DNA of 64,000 nt. Origin: Bradyrhizobium sp. CCGB01 (GTDB taxonomy: Bacteria; Pseudomonadota; Alphaproteobacteria; Rhizobiales; Xanthobacteraceae). A program made the position numbers and the translations under genes. The notes under the pieces are model-generated. The model did no database searches. It was not told the DNA's origin and worked only from the letters and a program-made list of their open reading frames with translations. This document shows, one piece after another, positions 50,188 through 58,903 of the stretch (the first letter of the stretch is position 1; every line of letters starts with the position of its first letter). The stretch covers positions 1,240,001-1,304,000 of the forward strand of contig NZ_JANADK010000001.1 in NCBI RefSeq assembly GCF_024199795.1, read 5' to 3'.

Positions 50188-51846
50188 GTGGTCCGGCTGG
50201 GATTTATCATCGGTTTCATTGCGCTGCTCGGAGCCCTGCTTTCCGGGCTCGCGGCTTATCGCGTCCACGACCAGGAGCTGGCGCTGGACCGGATCGCGCT
50301 GGCGCGCGCGATCGACGTCCACGCGAGCCTCGTCCAGGATCGCCTGACCGAGCGCGAGCTGCTCGCGCGTGTCGCCTCAGGCCTGTTCCGTACGCCGTCG
50401 GTGATCAAGCCGAACATGCTGGAGCCGTTGCGCTCGGCCATCTACGCCTTCAAGACCGATTTCGTGGTGGCCGGGTGGGTCGCCCGGCTGAAGCCGAACG
50501 AGCTTGTGGCGGCGCAGGACGCGATCGCGCGCGCCGGCTTCCCCAATCCGCAGATCCGGTCGTATGACGACAAGCCGATCGACCTGGCTGGTGTCACCCA
50601 GCCGATCGATGTGCTGATGGACCTCGAACCGCGCAGCAACGAGACCAAGGCGCTGCCCGGCCGCAGCTACGATGAGGATCAGGTGCGCAGCGCCATGCTG
50701 ACACGCGCGCGGGTCGAAAAGCGGTCGGTCGCGTCGGACCCGATTCAGCTTCTGCGCGCCGGCGGGCCGATCGGCATCATCGTGGCCGCTCCCGTCATTC
50801 CCGAGGGCGCAACGGAGCCGGCGGGCTTCATCACATTTTCCTACGAGCTCGCCACGCTGATGCTGACCAATGACGACATGTCGTTGTTCGCGGTCGCGCT
50901 GAAGGATCCGCGCCGGGAAGGCGGCGAGCTCGTTGCCAACGAGCAGGGCGTGGTCTCGTCGCGCATGACGACGGCGGAGGGGCCGGCGCCATCGGCGACG
51001 CGCACGGTGAGCTTCGGCGGCCGCGACTGGCAGCTCGGCTACTACGCCAAGACCAATTCGGCGCGGCGCGCCGAGCAGACCGCGATCATCGTCGCCGCAA
51101 TCGGCTTTGCCATCACCGCGATGGTGTGCGGCCTGTTCGGCTATGTCGCCTACAACAATCTGCGGCTCAGCCGCGAAATCCAGGTGCGGATCGGCTTCGA
51201 GCGCCGGCTGACCGCCGTCATCGACGAGCTCAACCACCGGGTCAAGAACATCCTGGCGGTGATCCAGTCGATCGTGACGCGCACGCTGCGCCACGGCTCG
51301 GACATCGACGTTGCGCGCGAACTGCTGATCGGCCGCATCCACGCCATGTCCAACGTGGTCTCGCTGCTCAGCGAGAGCCAGTGGCAGGGCGTCAAGCTGA
51401 AGGGCCTGTTCGAGGCGCGCGCCATCCCGCATGCGGACCGCATCGCCGTCACCGGCCCTGATATCGCGGTCAGCGCGCGTGCCGCGCAAAGCCTCTCGCT
51501 GCTGTTCTTCGAGCTGGCCTCGCACTCCGACGAAGGTCTGTCGCTGGTCGGAAAGCATCCGCACATCACCGCGAACTGGACGGTGACGGGCGAGGAGAAC
51601 GATGAGGTCTTCCATTTCCGCTGGGAGGAGTTCAACACCAGCGAGGCAACGCGCCGCCCGGATTCCGATTTCGGCCTGATCCTGCTCGACCGCGTCGCGC
51701 CCGAAGCGCTCGGCGGCACCGCCAAGCGCTACTTCACCGACGCCTCCTACGTCTACGAATTGACGGCGCCGATGGAGACGGTGGTCGATATGTCCGAGCG
51801 CGACCGCACGGATAAAATCTCGGCGCCGGTCAGGCCGGCGAAGTAA
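50188..51846 (+). CDS. CHASE-type membrane histidine kinase of the HWE/HisKA_2 group (N-box altered)
   Basis: The 552-residue protein starts at GTG with a membrane helix. A periplasmic CHASE-like sensor region spans about residues 30-290, a second helix near 295-320 follows, and then the kinase core. The histidine box ELNHRVKNILAVIQSI is of the HisKA_2/HWE type. The ATPase part retains RWEEF and a FGLILLDRV-ALGGTAKRYF G-box. However, the usual ELATNA N-box is replaced by ELASHS, so the metal-binding asparagine is missing. It may be an inactive or altered kinase. No response regulator is adjacent. Confidence 0.8.
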   Translation: MVRLGFIIGFIALLGALLSGLAAYRVHDQELALDRIALARAIDVHASLVQDRLTERELLARVASGLFRTPSVIKPNMLEPLRSAIYAFKTDFVVAGWVARLKPNELVAAQDAIARAGFPNPQIRSYDDKPIDLAGVTQPIDVLMDLEPRSNETKALPGRSYDEDQVRSAMLTRARVEKRSVASDPIQLLRAGGPIGIIVAAPVIPEGATEPAGFITFSYELATLMLTNDDMSLFAVALKDPRREGGELVANEQGVVSSRMTTAEGPAPSATRTVSFGGRDWQLGYYAKTNSARRAEQTAIIVAAIGFAITAMVCGLFGYVAYNNLRLSREIQVRIGFERRLTAVIDELNHRVKNILAVIQSIVTRTLRHGSDIDVARELLIGRIHAMSNVVSLLSESQWQGVKLKGLFEARAIPHADRIAVTGPDIAVSARAAQSLSLLFFELASHSDEGLSLVGKHPHITANWTVTGEENDEVFHFRWEEFNTSEATRRPDSDFGLILLDRVAPEALGGTAKRYFTDASYVYELTAPMETVVDMSERDRTDKISAPVRPAK

Positions 51847-51856
51847 AAGCTCTCTT

Positions 51857-51910
51857 TTTTGACGCGTTTTCTTTACGCGAGCCGGTATCCACTTCGCTCG
51901 AAAACGCTTT
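51857..51910 (-). repeat. Intergenic palindromic repeat, family shared with 61015-61068
   Basis: A 54-bp element between the convergent kinase and TetR genes. Read on the minus strand it begins AGCGTTTTCGAGCGAAGTGG and ends GAAAACGCG, so its ends are complementary. A second copy in the opposite orientation lies at 61015-61068. The T-run at its left end could let it terminate transcription from both sides. Confidence 0.75.
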
Positions 51911-52517
51911 AGCCCTTTGGCCGCAGCACCAGGTCGACCAGATTGCGCGCGTAAGCCGGCGTGATCGGTGCGATGCCGAAGACATAGCGATAGAACAGGC
52001 TGCCATAGATGGCGTCGTAGAGATCCTCGGGCGCTCCCTCCGCCAGGATGCTGCCGTCGGTCTGGCCCGCCGCGATCATCTCGACCAGCGCGGCGCGGCG
52101 GAATTGCAGGTAGCGGGCGTAGAACAGCTCCGCCGAGCCGGTCTTGGAAATGCATTCGGAGATGACGGCGAGCTGCACCTTGCCGAACTCGCCCTGGAGT
52201 GCCTCGGCATAGGCCGCGGCATGGCGGCGCGCGCGCGCCGCCGGCGGGCCGGAGCTCGCAGGCGGCAGCGGCAGCATCTGCGCGGCGTGATGGAGAAAGG
52301 CGTCGATCAACAGCGCTTCGCGTGACGGCCACCATTTGTAGATCGTCATCTTGGAGACGCTGGAGTGGCGTGCGACGGCGTCGATGCTGGTGGCGGCGAG
52401 ACCCGTGGCGGCCATCAGCGCATAGGCGCTTTCGAGAATGGCGTTGGTGGTTTCGATCGACCGCGGCCGCCCGCGCCGGGGCGCGCTGTCAGCCTCTTCA
52501 CCCCCGCTCTTCGCCAT
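51909..52517 (-). CDS. TetR/AcrR family transcriptional regulator
   Basis: This 202-residue repressor-type regulator has an N-terminal helix-turn-helix (TSIDAVARHSSVSKMTIYKWW, about residues 42-62) and a helical ligand-binding domain. The start at 52517 (MAKSGGEE) is preferred over an ATG seven codons earlier. It lies 81 bp downstream of opgC on the same strand. Its target and ligand are unknown. Confidence 0.9.
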   Translation of the reverse strand: MAKSGGEEADSAPRRGRPRSIETTNAILESAYALMAATGLAATSIDAVARHSSVSKMTIYKWWPSREALLIDAFLHHAAQMLPLPPASSGPPAARARRHAAAYAEALQGEFGKVQLAVISECISKTGSAELFYARYLQFRRAALVEMIAAGQTDGSILAEGAPEDLYDAIYGSLFYRYVFGIAPITPAYARNLVDLVLRPKG

Positions 52518-52598
52518 CGCCACGCCCGGTCTCCTCACGCAGGGTCCGGCATAGCGCAGCCGCCGCTTTCGGCCTAGCAGAATCGCACGAATATGTTG

Positions 52599-53741
52599 TC
52601 AGGCCTGCTGCCGCAAGGCGGCAGGCAAGTCCTGCCGTTTCGACCAGGTGATGTAATAGGCGACCGCTGTCATCGCCGCGAAGCCGACGAGGCTGACCGC
52701 GATCTGCATCACCACCAGGTTCGGGCCTGTGATCAGGATGAGATGGCCGGCGAAGGACAGGAACACGCCGACGCAGAACACCGCGAGCCATTCCTCGCCG
52801 CATGTGATCACTGCCTGGAGCGGCCGCCACTTCAGGCCGGGGTGGTCGGCCGGAATGAGATGGGTCGCGAGGAAGGCGAGCGCGAGGAAATGCACCACGC
52901 GATAGGGCGCGAGGTTTTCCTTGTCCGTCGGCGCGATGCTGTTGAGGAGGAGGTCCGGCAAATAGACGGACAGGGCAGGCGAATGCCGCATCAGGGTGAC
53001 GGCCATCGCGAAGATGAGATAGGCACCCGCGAGGATCCGCAGCCAGGACATGCCGTGCAACGCGCGTCCGGAGGCGCCCGTCACGGCGAACCAGCCGCCC
53101 AGCACCATCAGCATCTGCCAGCACAGCGGGTTGAAGGTCCAGTCCTGGTCCGGATAGACCCGGAAATTCCAGTCGAACCAGCGCGCCGCGACGTACAGCG
53201 CGACCGATGCCGCCAGCGTCAGGTTCGGCCGCCGCAACAAACCCCATAGCGCAAACGGAAAGAACGCCATCAGCGGGATCATCAGTTGCAGCAGGTCGAG
53301 GTTCAGCGGCTCTTCCTGGAGCACGAGGCCACGGACCAGGATGCGCAGCGGATGCTCGAGAATGCCCGAGATGTTGTATTCGTGGATGATCTCCGGCGCC
53401 ATCGACTGCGAGGCGACATAGGCGATGGTGTCGATGTAGATCACGAACAGCACGACATAGGCGGCGTAGAGCCGCCAGACGCGGCGAAAGATGCGCGTCG
53501 CCGCGACGAGATAGCCGCGCTCCAGCGCCATCCTGCCGTGGATGATGGCGACGCCATAGCCCACCACGAACACGAACAGGTCTGCGGCGCCGCTGAAGCC
53601 GAAATTCCGCAGCGTCAGCAGATTGACGACGTTGTTCGGGATGTGATCGACGAACACCGACCAATTGGCGATGCCGAGCGTCAAATACAGCCGGGCGTCG
53701 TGATGAAATGCGGCGAGGTTCGCCTTAACGGACGGTTTCAT
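52599..53741 (-). CDS. opgC: OpgC family osmoregulated periplasmic glucan modification protein
   Basis: OpgC is an inner-membrane acyltransferase that adds succinyl groups to periplasmic glucans. The 380-residue polytopic protein opens with TLGIANWSVFVDHIPNNVVN. It contains FGFSGAADLFVFVVGYGVAI and MLMVLGGWFA, typical of the OpgC group of acyltransferase-3-like proteins. About ten membrane segments are visible. In rhizobia such glucans matter for osmotic adaptation and symbiosis. Activity on succinyl groups is inferred from the family. Confidence 0.88.
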   Translation of the reverse strand: MKPSVKANLAAFHHDARLYLTLGIANWSVFVDHIPNNVVNLLTLRNFGFSGAADLFVFVVGYGVAIIHGRMALERGYLVAATRIFRRVWRLYAAYVVLFVIYIDTIAYVASQSMAPEIIHEYNISGILEHPLRILVRGLVLQEEPLNLDLLQLMIPLMAFFPFALWGLLRRPNLTLAASVALYVAARWFDWNFRVYPDQDWTFNPLCWQMLMVLGGWFAVTGASGRALHGMSWLRILAGAYLIFAMAVTLMRHSPALSVYLPDLLLNSIAPTDKENLAPYRVVHFLALAFLATHLIPADHPGLKWRPLQAVITCGEEWLAVFCVGVFLSFAGHLILITGPNLVVMQIAVSLVGFAAMTAVAYYITWSKRQDLPAALRQQA

Positions 53742-54169
53742 TGAGTAAAATAGGTTTGGGAATCAGGTTGATGCTTTTACCGGCAACCGCCTGCCTATCC
53801 GAGTAGCTTTTGCGTGAGGGAGCGGGATTTATCCCCCCGTGACGGAAAATTGCGCAGGGCAGCCACCGGCAGGCTCGCGCGTCCCCGTGTCCCCGCCCGT
53901 GACGCAACTTTCGGAAAGAGTGACGGGTCTGTCCGGTCGCGACAGCCTCCGCGGTCAGCGTCTCGCATTGCGTGCGCTTCCCGTGAATCGGCGCTCCGGC
54001 ATCCGTCGCGGTCGGTGCTGCATCGTTCTGCTCGTGGTTGCACGCCTTCGGCTATTTGGAAATGGAAAACCTCCAGCCTGGAGTGCTTCTAGCCCGCAAC
54101 GTTGAACCGCTGCGGTAACTCCTTGTTCCGGTTGCTCCATACGCAGCCGTCGGAAGTGGGGAAGTTGCA
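53742..54169. promoter_or_regulatory. Divergent intergenic region opgC / siderophore receptor
   Basis: This 428-bp gap must hold promoters for opgC and for the TonB-dependent receptor gene. A perfect inverted repeat CTCCAG-C-CTGGAG lies at 54071-54083, about 90 bp before the receptor start. A CCCGTGACG word occurs twice (near 53836 and 53896), with an inverted partial copy near 53921. I could not identify a Fur or Irr box. No gene is supported here. Confidence 0.4.
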
Positions 54170-56494
54170 GTGGGCATTTTGGAAGTGGGGCGCTGGCGGC
54201 TCATGGGGGCCGTCAGCTTTGTCGTTTTGATTATTGGTACGGGAGGGACGACGGCTCAATCATCGACCGCGGTCTCGCCCGCCGGGGCGGCCACCGAGCT
54301 CGGCACCGTCGTCGTCCAGGCAAGCGAGGCTCGCAAGCGTGCCAGTGCATCACCCTCACGCAGCCGTAGCACGGCGCGCGCACGGGCGGCATCGCGTTCG
54401 CAAGCCTCCGCCGCTGCTGCGGCGGCCGCCGCGGCTGGTGCGGCCGGCGCGGGTCGCAAGGAATCCGCCTTCGGCCATGTCGACGGCATGGTCGCCACCC
54501 GCAGCGGCACCGGCACCAAGACTGATACGCCGCTGATCGAGACGCCGGCTGCGATCTCCGTCATCACCCAGGACCAGATCCAGGCCCAGGGCGCGCAGAG
54601 CATTGCGCAGGCGGTGCGCTACACGCCCGGTACGCGCGGCGAGTTCGCAGGCGCCGATGCCCGCACCGATGCCGTCTATGTCCGCGGTTTCCTCGCCGAC
54701 CAATATCTGGATTCGCTGCGGCTGCTGAACTTCGGCATCTTCGCCTATTCGCTGGTCGAGCCGTTCAACCTCGAGCGGGTCGAGGTCCTGCATGGCCCGG
54801 CTTCGATCCTGTACGGCCAGTCGTCGCCGGGCGGCCTCGTCGACATGGTCTCGAAGCGGCCGACGCTCGATCCTTACCACGAGATGTTCTTTTCGACCGG
54901 CAGCTATGGCCGCGTGCAAGCTGGCGTCGATCTGTCCGGGCCAATCGACAAGAACAAGGAATTTCTCTACCGCTTCACTGCATCCGGCTTCGACGTCGGC
55001 AGTCAGGTCGATCATGGCGATTACCAGCGCATCTCCATTGCGCCGTCGCTGACCTGGCGGCCGGACAACAACACGACGCTGACGGTGCTCGGCACCTATC
55101 AGCGCGATCCGAAGGCAGGCTTCTACAATCAGTTGCCGCCGGCCGGCATCGGCACCATCACGCCCTTCAAGGGAAGCTTCATCCCGACCAGCTTCTATTC
55201 GGGCGAGCCGGGCTTCGACAAGACCGATCGCACCTACGGCTCGGTCGGCTATCTGTTCGAGCACAGCTTCAACAACAGCGTGAAGGTCCGGCAAAACCTG
55301 CGCTACACGGACCTCAGCACCGACTTCGCGGTGGTATCTCCCTCCGGCTCCGATCCGAGCAACCTCGCCCGAGGCGCCTACACCACGCAGGAGAGCATCC
55401 GCTCCATCGCCGTCGACAATCAGGCCGAGGCAAAGTTTTATGCCGGCCCGATCGAGCACACCGTGCTCGCCGGCATCGACTACCGCAACGGCGTCGACAA
55501 GACTCTCAACGGCACGCTCCTGGTCGCGCCGCCGATCAATGCGTTCAATCCGGTCTATGGCACGCCGTTCGGGCCGGTGCCGTTCACGACCCGAAACCGC
55601 CAGCAGATCGATCAGGTCGGCGAATATATCCAGGACCAGATCAAGTACGATCGCTGGGTGGCGCTGCTCGGCATCCGCCACGATCTCGCGCAGTCCCGCA
55701 CCGACAGCACGTCACTTGCATCGAACATCACCACGGTTGCGCCGAAGTCCGACACTGCGGTGACCAAGCGGGGCGCGCTTCTGTACAAGTTCGACAATGG
55801 CGTCGCGCCCTATATCCAGTACACCGAGTCGTTTCAGCCGACCGCCGGCACCGATGCCTTTGATCGTCCGTTTGTACCGACGACCGGCAAGCAGGGAGAG
55901 GTGGGCATTAAGTATCAGCCCAACGACAAATCGCTCTACACGATTGCGGCGTTCGACCTGGTCCAGCAAAATGTGCTGACCCCGGATACCGATCCGACCC
56001 ACAAAGTCGGATCGCGCGTCCAGACCGGCGAGATCCGGTCGCGTGGCGTCGAGTTCGAAGCCAAGACCGAAATCAATCGTGAGCTGACGGTGCTGGCCTC
56101 GTACACCTATCTCGACAACGTCGTGACCAAGACCAACACCGCCGCGCAACTCGGCAAGCATCCGGTCGGATTCCCGACGAATTCAGCCTCGGTCTGGGCG
56201 GACTACACTTTCCGCGGCGGCGCGCTCGACGGTTTCGGCCTGTCCGGCGGCGTCCGGTATATCGGCGAGCTTCCGGGCAACACGGCCAACACGTTCTATG
56301 TCCCGGATGTGACGCTGGTCGATGCGGCGATCCATTACGACTTCTCGGCTCTGGGGCCGATGTTCAAGGGCTATTCGGCGCAGGTCAACGCGACCAATCT
56401 GTTCGACAAGACCTACGTGACCTATTGCCAGGACATCGGCTGCTATTACGGCCTGCGCCGCAACGTGATTGCGACGCTGCGCTACCGCTGGTAG
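54170..56494 (+). CDS. TonB-dependent siderophore receptor
   Basis: This 774-residue outer-membrane receptor would import a ferric siderophore. The GTG start has GGGGAAG 6 bp upstream. A signal peptide, then an Ala/Ser/Arg low-complexity stretch (residues about 45-105), precede the plug domain (IETPAAISVITQDQI, VYVRGF, LHGPASILYGQSSPGGLVDMVSKRP). A 22-strand barrel ending ATLRYRW follows. The plug type resembles FhuA/FegA ferrichrome receptors. The PepSY membrane gene 9 bp downstream recalls the fegAB arrangement of Bradyrhizobium, but the ligand is not proven. Confidence 0.93.
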   Translation: MGILEVGRWRLMGAVSFVVLIIGTGGTTAQSSTAVSPAGAATELGTVVVQASEARKRASASPSRSRSTARARAASRSQASAAAAAAAAAGAAGAGRKESAFGHVDGMVATRSGTGTKTDTPLIETPAAISVITQDQIQAQGAQSIAQAVRYTPGTRGEFAGADARTDAVYVRGFLADQYLDSLRLLNFGIFAYSLVEPFNLERVEVLHGPASILYGQSSPGGLVDMVSKRPTLDPYHEMFFSTGSYGRVQAGVDLSGPIDKNKEFLYRFTASGFDVGSQVDHGDYQRISIAPSLTWRPDNNTTLTVLGTYQRDPKAGFYNQLPPAGIGTITPFKGSFIPTSFYSGEPGFDKTDRTYGSVGYLFEHSFNNSVKVRQNLRYTDLSTDFAVVSPSGSDPSNLARGAYTTQESIRSIAVDNQAEAKFYAGPIEHTVLAGIDYRNGVDKTLNGTLLVAPPINAFNPVYGTPFGPVPFTTRNRQQIDQVGEYIQDQIKYDRWVALLGIRHDLAQSRTDSTSLASNITTVAPKSDTAVTKRGALLYKFDNGVAPYIQYTESFQPTAGTDAFDRPFVPTTGKQGEVGIKYQPNDKSLYTIAAFDLVQQNVLTPDTDPTHKVGSRVQTGEIRSRGVEFEAKTEINRELTVLASYTYLDNVVTKTNTAAQLGKHPVGFPTNSASVWADYTFRGGALDGFGLSGGVRYIGELPGNTANTFYVPDVTLVDAAIHYDFSALGPMFKGYSAQVNATNLFDKTYVTYCQDIGCYYGLRRNVIATLRYRW

Positions 56495-56503
56495 GGGGAC
56501 GGG

Positions 56504-57715
56504 ATGAGCGAGCAGGCGGCTTTCGACGAGCGTGTGTACGAGCGAAAGCCCGTGCTGCGGCGCTGGCTCTTCGTGCATAAATGGTCGAGCCTGATCTGTA
56601 CCTTGTTCCTGCTCCTGATCTGCATCACCGGTCTGCCGCTGGTGCTGCGGGAGGAGATCAATGGCCTGCTCGACGACGCGTTGCCCTATGCACAGGTGCC
56701 GGAAGGGACGCCCAATATCAGTCTCGACCGGGTCGTCGAGGCCAGCCGGAAGATGCACCCCGGCGAGACCATCATCTCCGTGTTCGTCGACGACGACGAA
56801 CCCAGGATCATGGTCTACATGGCGAGCTCCTGGGCGGCATTCAACGCCAACCGCAAATCGCTGTATTCGATCCGGTTCGACGCCCACACCGGTGATGTGC
56901 TGAAGCAGACAAAACCGTTCGGCGCAGACGGGCTCACTTTCCTGCAACTGATGCTGACGCTGCACCGCGACCTCTTCATGGGGCTTCCGGGCGAGCTGTT
57001 CCTCGGCGCGATGGCGCTGTTGTTCGTCGCGGCGATCGTCTCCGGGATCGCGGTCTACGGGCCCTTCATGCGCAAGCTCGATTTCGGCACGGTGCGTGCG
57101 GCCCGATCGCGACGCCTGAAATGGCTCGATGTGCACAATCTGCTCGGCGTCGTCACGCTCGGCTGGGCGCTGGTCGTCGGCGCCACCGGGGTGATCAACG
57201 AGCTTTCGACCCCGCTGTTCGCGTTATGGCAGCAGACCGACGTGCGCGCGATGCTGGCGCCGCTGCAAGGCAAGCCGGTGCCGCAGGCCTCCGAGATCAC
57301 CTCGGCGCAGGTCGCCTACGACACGGTGAGAGTGGCTTTCCCGGACATGATCACCACCAGCATCGCGTTTCCGGGCTCGCCGTTTGGCTCGCCCTATCAC
57401 TATGTGGTCTGGACCAAGGGCAAGGAGCCGCTGACCTCGCGCCTGTTCAGCCCGGTGCTGGTCGACGCCAGAAGCGGGGCGCTGGTATCCGCGGTCACCA
57501 TGCCCTGGTATCTGCGCGCGCTGGAGCTCTCGCGCCCCCTGCATTTCGGCGACTATGGCGGCATGCCGCTGAAGATCATCTGGGTGATGCTGGACCTCGT
57601 GACGATCTTCGTGCTCGGCAGCGGGCTGTATCTCGGGCTTGCGCGATCGCCGGTCATGAAGCTGAACCGCTCTGCGGCTGCGATGCCGCTGCCATCGCCG
57701 GGCGGTGCCGAATGA
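56504..57715 (+). CDS. PepSY-associated membrane protein (iron-siderophore linked)
   Basis: The 403-residue inner-membrane protein has four main helices and PepSY-type segments. Its features include RRWLFVHKWSSLICTLFLLLICITGLPL at the N-terminus, LMLTLHRDLFMGLPGELFLGAMALLF in the middle, WLDVHNLLGVVTLGWALVVGATG, and PLHFGDYGGMPLKIIWVMLDLVTIFVLGSGLYL near the end. Conserved histidines in the helices suggest heme binding. Family members are thought to reduce iron from siderophores. The tight spacing after the receptor gene supports one operon. Confidence 0.88.
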   Translation: MSEQAAFDERVYERKPVLRRWLFVHKWSSLICTLFLLLICITGLPLVLREEINGLLDDALPYAQVPEGTPNISLDRVVEASRKMHPGETIISVFVDDDEPRIMVYMASSWAAFNANRKSLYSIRFDAHTGDVLKQTKPFGADGLTFLQLMLTLHRDLFMGLPGELFLGAMALLFVAAIVSGIAVYGPFMRKLDFGTVRAARSRRLKWLDVHNLLGVVTLGWALVVGATGVINELSTPLFALWQQTDVRAMLAPLQGKPVPQASEITSAQVAYDTVRVAFPDMITTSIAFPGSPFGSPYHYVVWTKGKEPLTSRLFSPVLVDARSGALVSAVTMPWYLRALELSRPLHFGDYGGMPLKIIWVMLDLVTIFVLGSGLYLGLARSPVMKLNRSAAAMPLPSPGGAE

Positions 57716-57894
57716 CCGGTCGCCGCTCGTTCGCCTTGATCTGGCGCTGGCCGGCACTGCTTGCTGTCCTGAGCGTGTTCGGCCTGCTCGCGGCCTTGAT
57801 CGGCCAGACCGGGATATGGCTACCGTTGTCCTGGAGCGCGCTGACCATTCCGCTCGCGGTGGCGGCGGTCTGCATCGTCCGCAGCCGGGACTGA
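57712..57894 (+). CDS. Small membrane protein at the end of the siderophore operon (60 aa)
   Basis: The 60-residue product has a basic start (MTGRRSFALIWRW) and two hydrophobic helices at about residues 14-30 and 34-54, ending CIVRSRD. Its ATG overlaps the PepSY gene stop by 4 bp (ATGA), which argues for coupled translation. Small two-helix proteins are common at this place after PepSY genes; the function is unknown. Confidence 0.7.
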   Translation: MTGRRSFALIWRWPALLAVLSVFGLLAALIGQTGIWLPLSWSALTIPLAVAAVCIVRSRD

Positions 57895-57918
57895 TGAGCT
57901 GGACCGAGATATTCGCCG

Positions 57919-58374
57919 TTATTCCGCCGGTTCAGCGGATGCCTCGTCGGATGCGCCGGCGCGGCTCGCCATGATTCCAAGTGCGACGCCGCCGATTGCG
58001 AGGATCGGCAACAGCCGCTTGACGCCGATGGCACGAGCGATCTGGAGGCCTGTCGCCAGCAGCATGGGGTCGGCGAGCATGCTCTGCGCGGTCGACTTTG
58101 CGGCACGCTCCGCGGCGATCCGGGCGCGCTTCTGAATCTGCCGCTTGTAGCCCCAATAGCTCCCCGCCGCGGTGAGCGTCAGCAGGAAGAAGATGCCGGC
58201 GCCGGCCAGGCAGGCCGGCACGGGACCATATTTCTCAAGGACCGAGATGAAGGCCGCCGCGCAGAGGAAGCACGTGGTGATGAAGAGCGCGAATGCCGCG
58301 CCCGCGGCGAGCGATGTCAGGCGGACGGTTGTGCCCGTCGATGCGCTGATGCCGTCGATGATGCGCTGTAACAT
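57919..58374 (-). CDS. Holin-like / phage holin superfamily-type membrane protein
   Basis: The 151-residue protein has two central membrane helices (about residues 20-45 and 53-75), a charged linker (KRQIQKRARIAAERAAKS) and a third C-terminal hydrophobic segment (LLPILAIGGVALGIM). This layout is seen in putative holin superfamily III and related stress-linked proteins. The family is not certain. It is followed upstream on the same strand by a DUF883 gene, a common pairing in stress-related loci. Confidence 0.65.
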   Translation of the reverse strand: MLQRIIDGISASTGTTVRLTSLAAGAAFALFITTCFLCAAAFISVLEKYGPVPACLAGAGIFFLLTLTAAGSYWGYKRQIQKRARIAAERAAKSTAQSMLADPMLLATGLQIARAIGVKRLLPILAIGGVALGIMASRAGASDEASAEPAE

Positions 58375-58453
58375 GGCTTTGCTCCTCAGATCCCCACAAG
58401 CCAGCGGCGGCGGCGCAACGGCGCCGCCGTAACGTCAAGGTCTTGCCTCCACG

Positions 58454-58825
58454 CTACCTGCGCCAGGCAACGCCGATCAGGAAGCCGATGCCGAGCGCGA
58501 GCCCGACGGTCGCGAGCGGCCGCTGCGTGATGGCGTCTTCCAGCGTTTCCTCGATCGAGCCGTAGGCGTCTTGCGCAGCTTCCATCATGGCGCTGCCGCG
58601 GTCCGACATGTCGTCGATCGCGGAATCCACGTTCTCGCGGGCCTGGCGATAGCCGCGGCGGGCCTGCTTGCTGGAGGAATTGGCAAAAGTGTTGAGCGCG
58701 TCGGTGATCTGGTCGGTGAGGGCGGCGATATCGCTTTTCACGGCTGCTACATCCTTCTCGAGGCGTTCTCTGGTGGCTTTGTCGGTCCAGTCTCTCATCC
58801 CGGTTTCGCCATTGGTTGTTGACAT
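58454..58825 (-). CDS. DUF883 family protein (ElaB/YqjD-like)
   Basis: The 123-residue protein has a long charged coiled-coil-type region (RERLEKDVAAVKSDIAALTDQ). It ends in a membrane anchor with glycine motif and basic end (LATVGLALGIGFLIGVAWRR), the layout of ElaB/YqjD proteins that tether ribosomes or protect the membrane under stress. The ATG at 58825 (MSTTNGET) is preferred to one four codons earlier. Confidence 0.85.
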   Translation of the reverse strand: MSTTNGETGMRDWTDKATRERLEKDVAAVKSDIAALTDQITDALNTFANSSSKQARRGYRQARENVDSAIDDMSDRGSAMMEAAQDAYGSIEETLEDAITQRPLATVGLALGIGFLIGVAWRR

Positions 58826-58903
58826 CAGGAGCTCCAAAACTGTTGGCGGCTGAGATAGCGAAAAACGTTTCGTCCTCGCGTAAGTTCCGTTCGTGGAAAC
58901 CGG

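Noticed and set aside
54170..56494. Naming the receptor fegA
   Set aside because: Receptor type and PepSY neighbour are suggestive of the fegAB arrangement, but ligand specificity cannot be read from the sequence, so no symbol was given.
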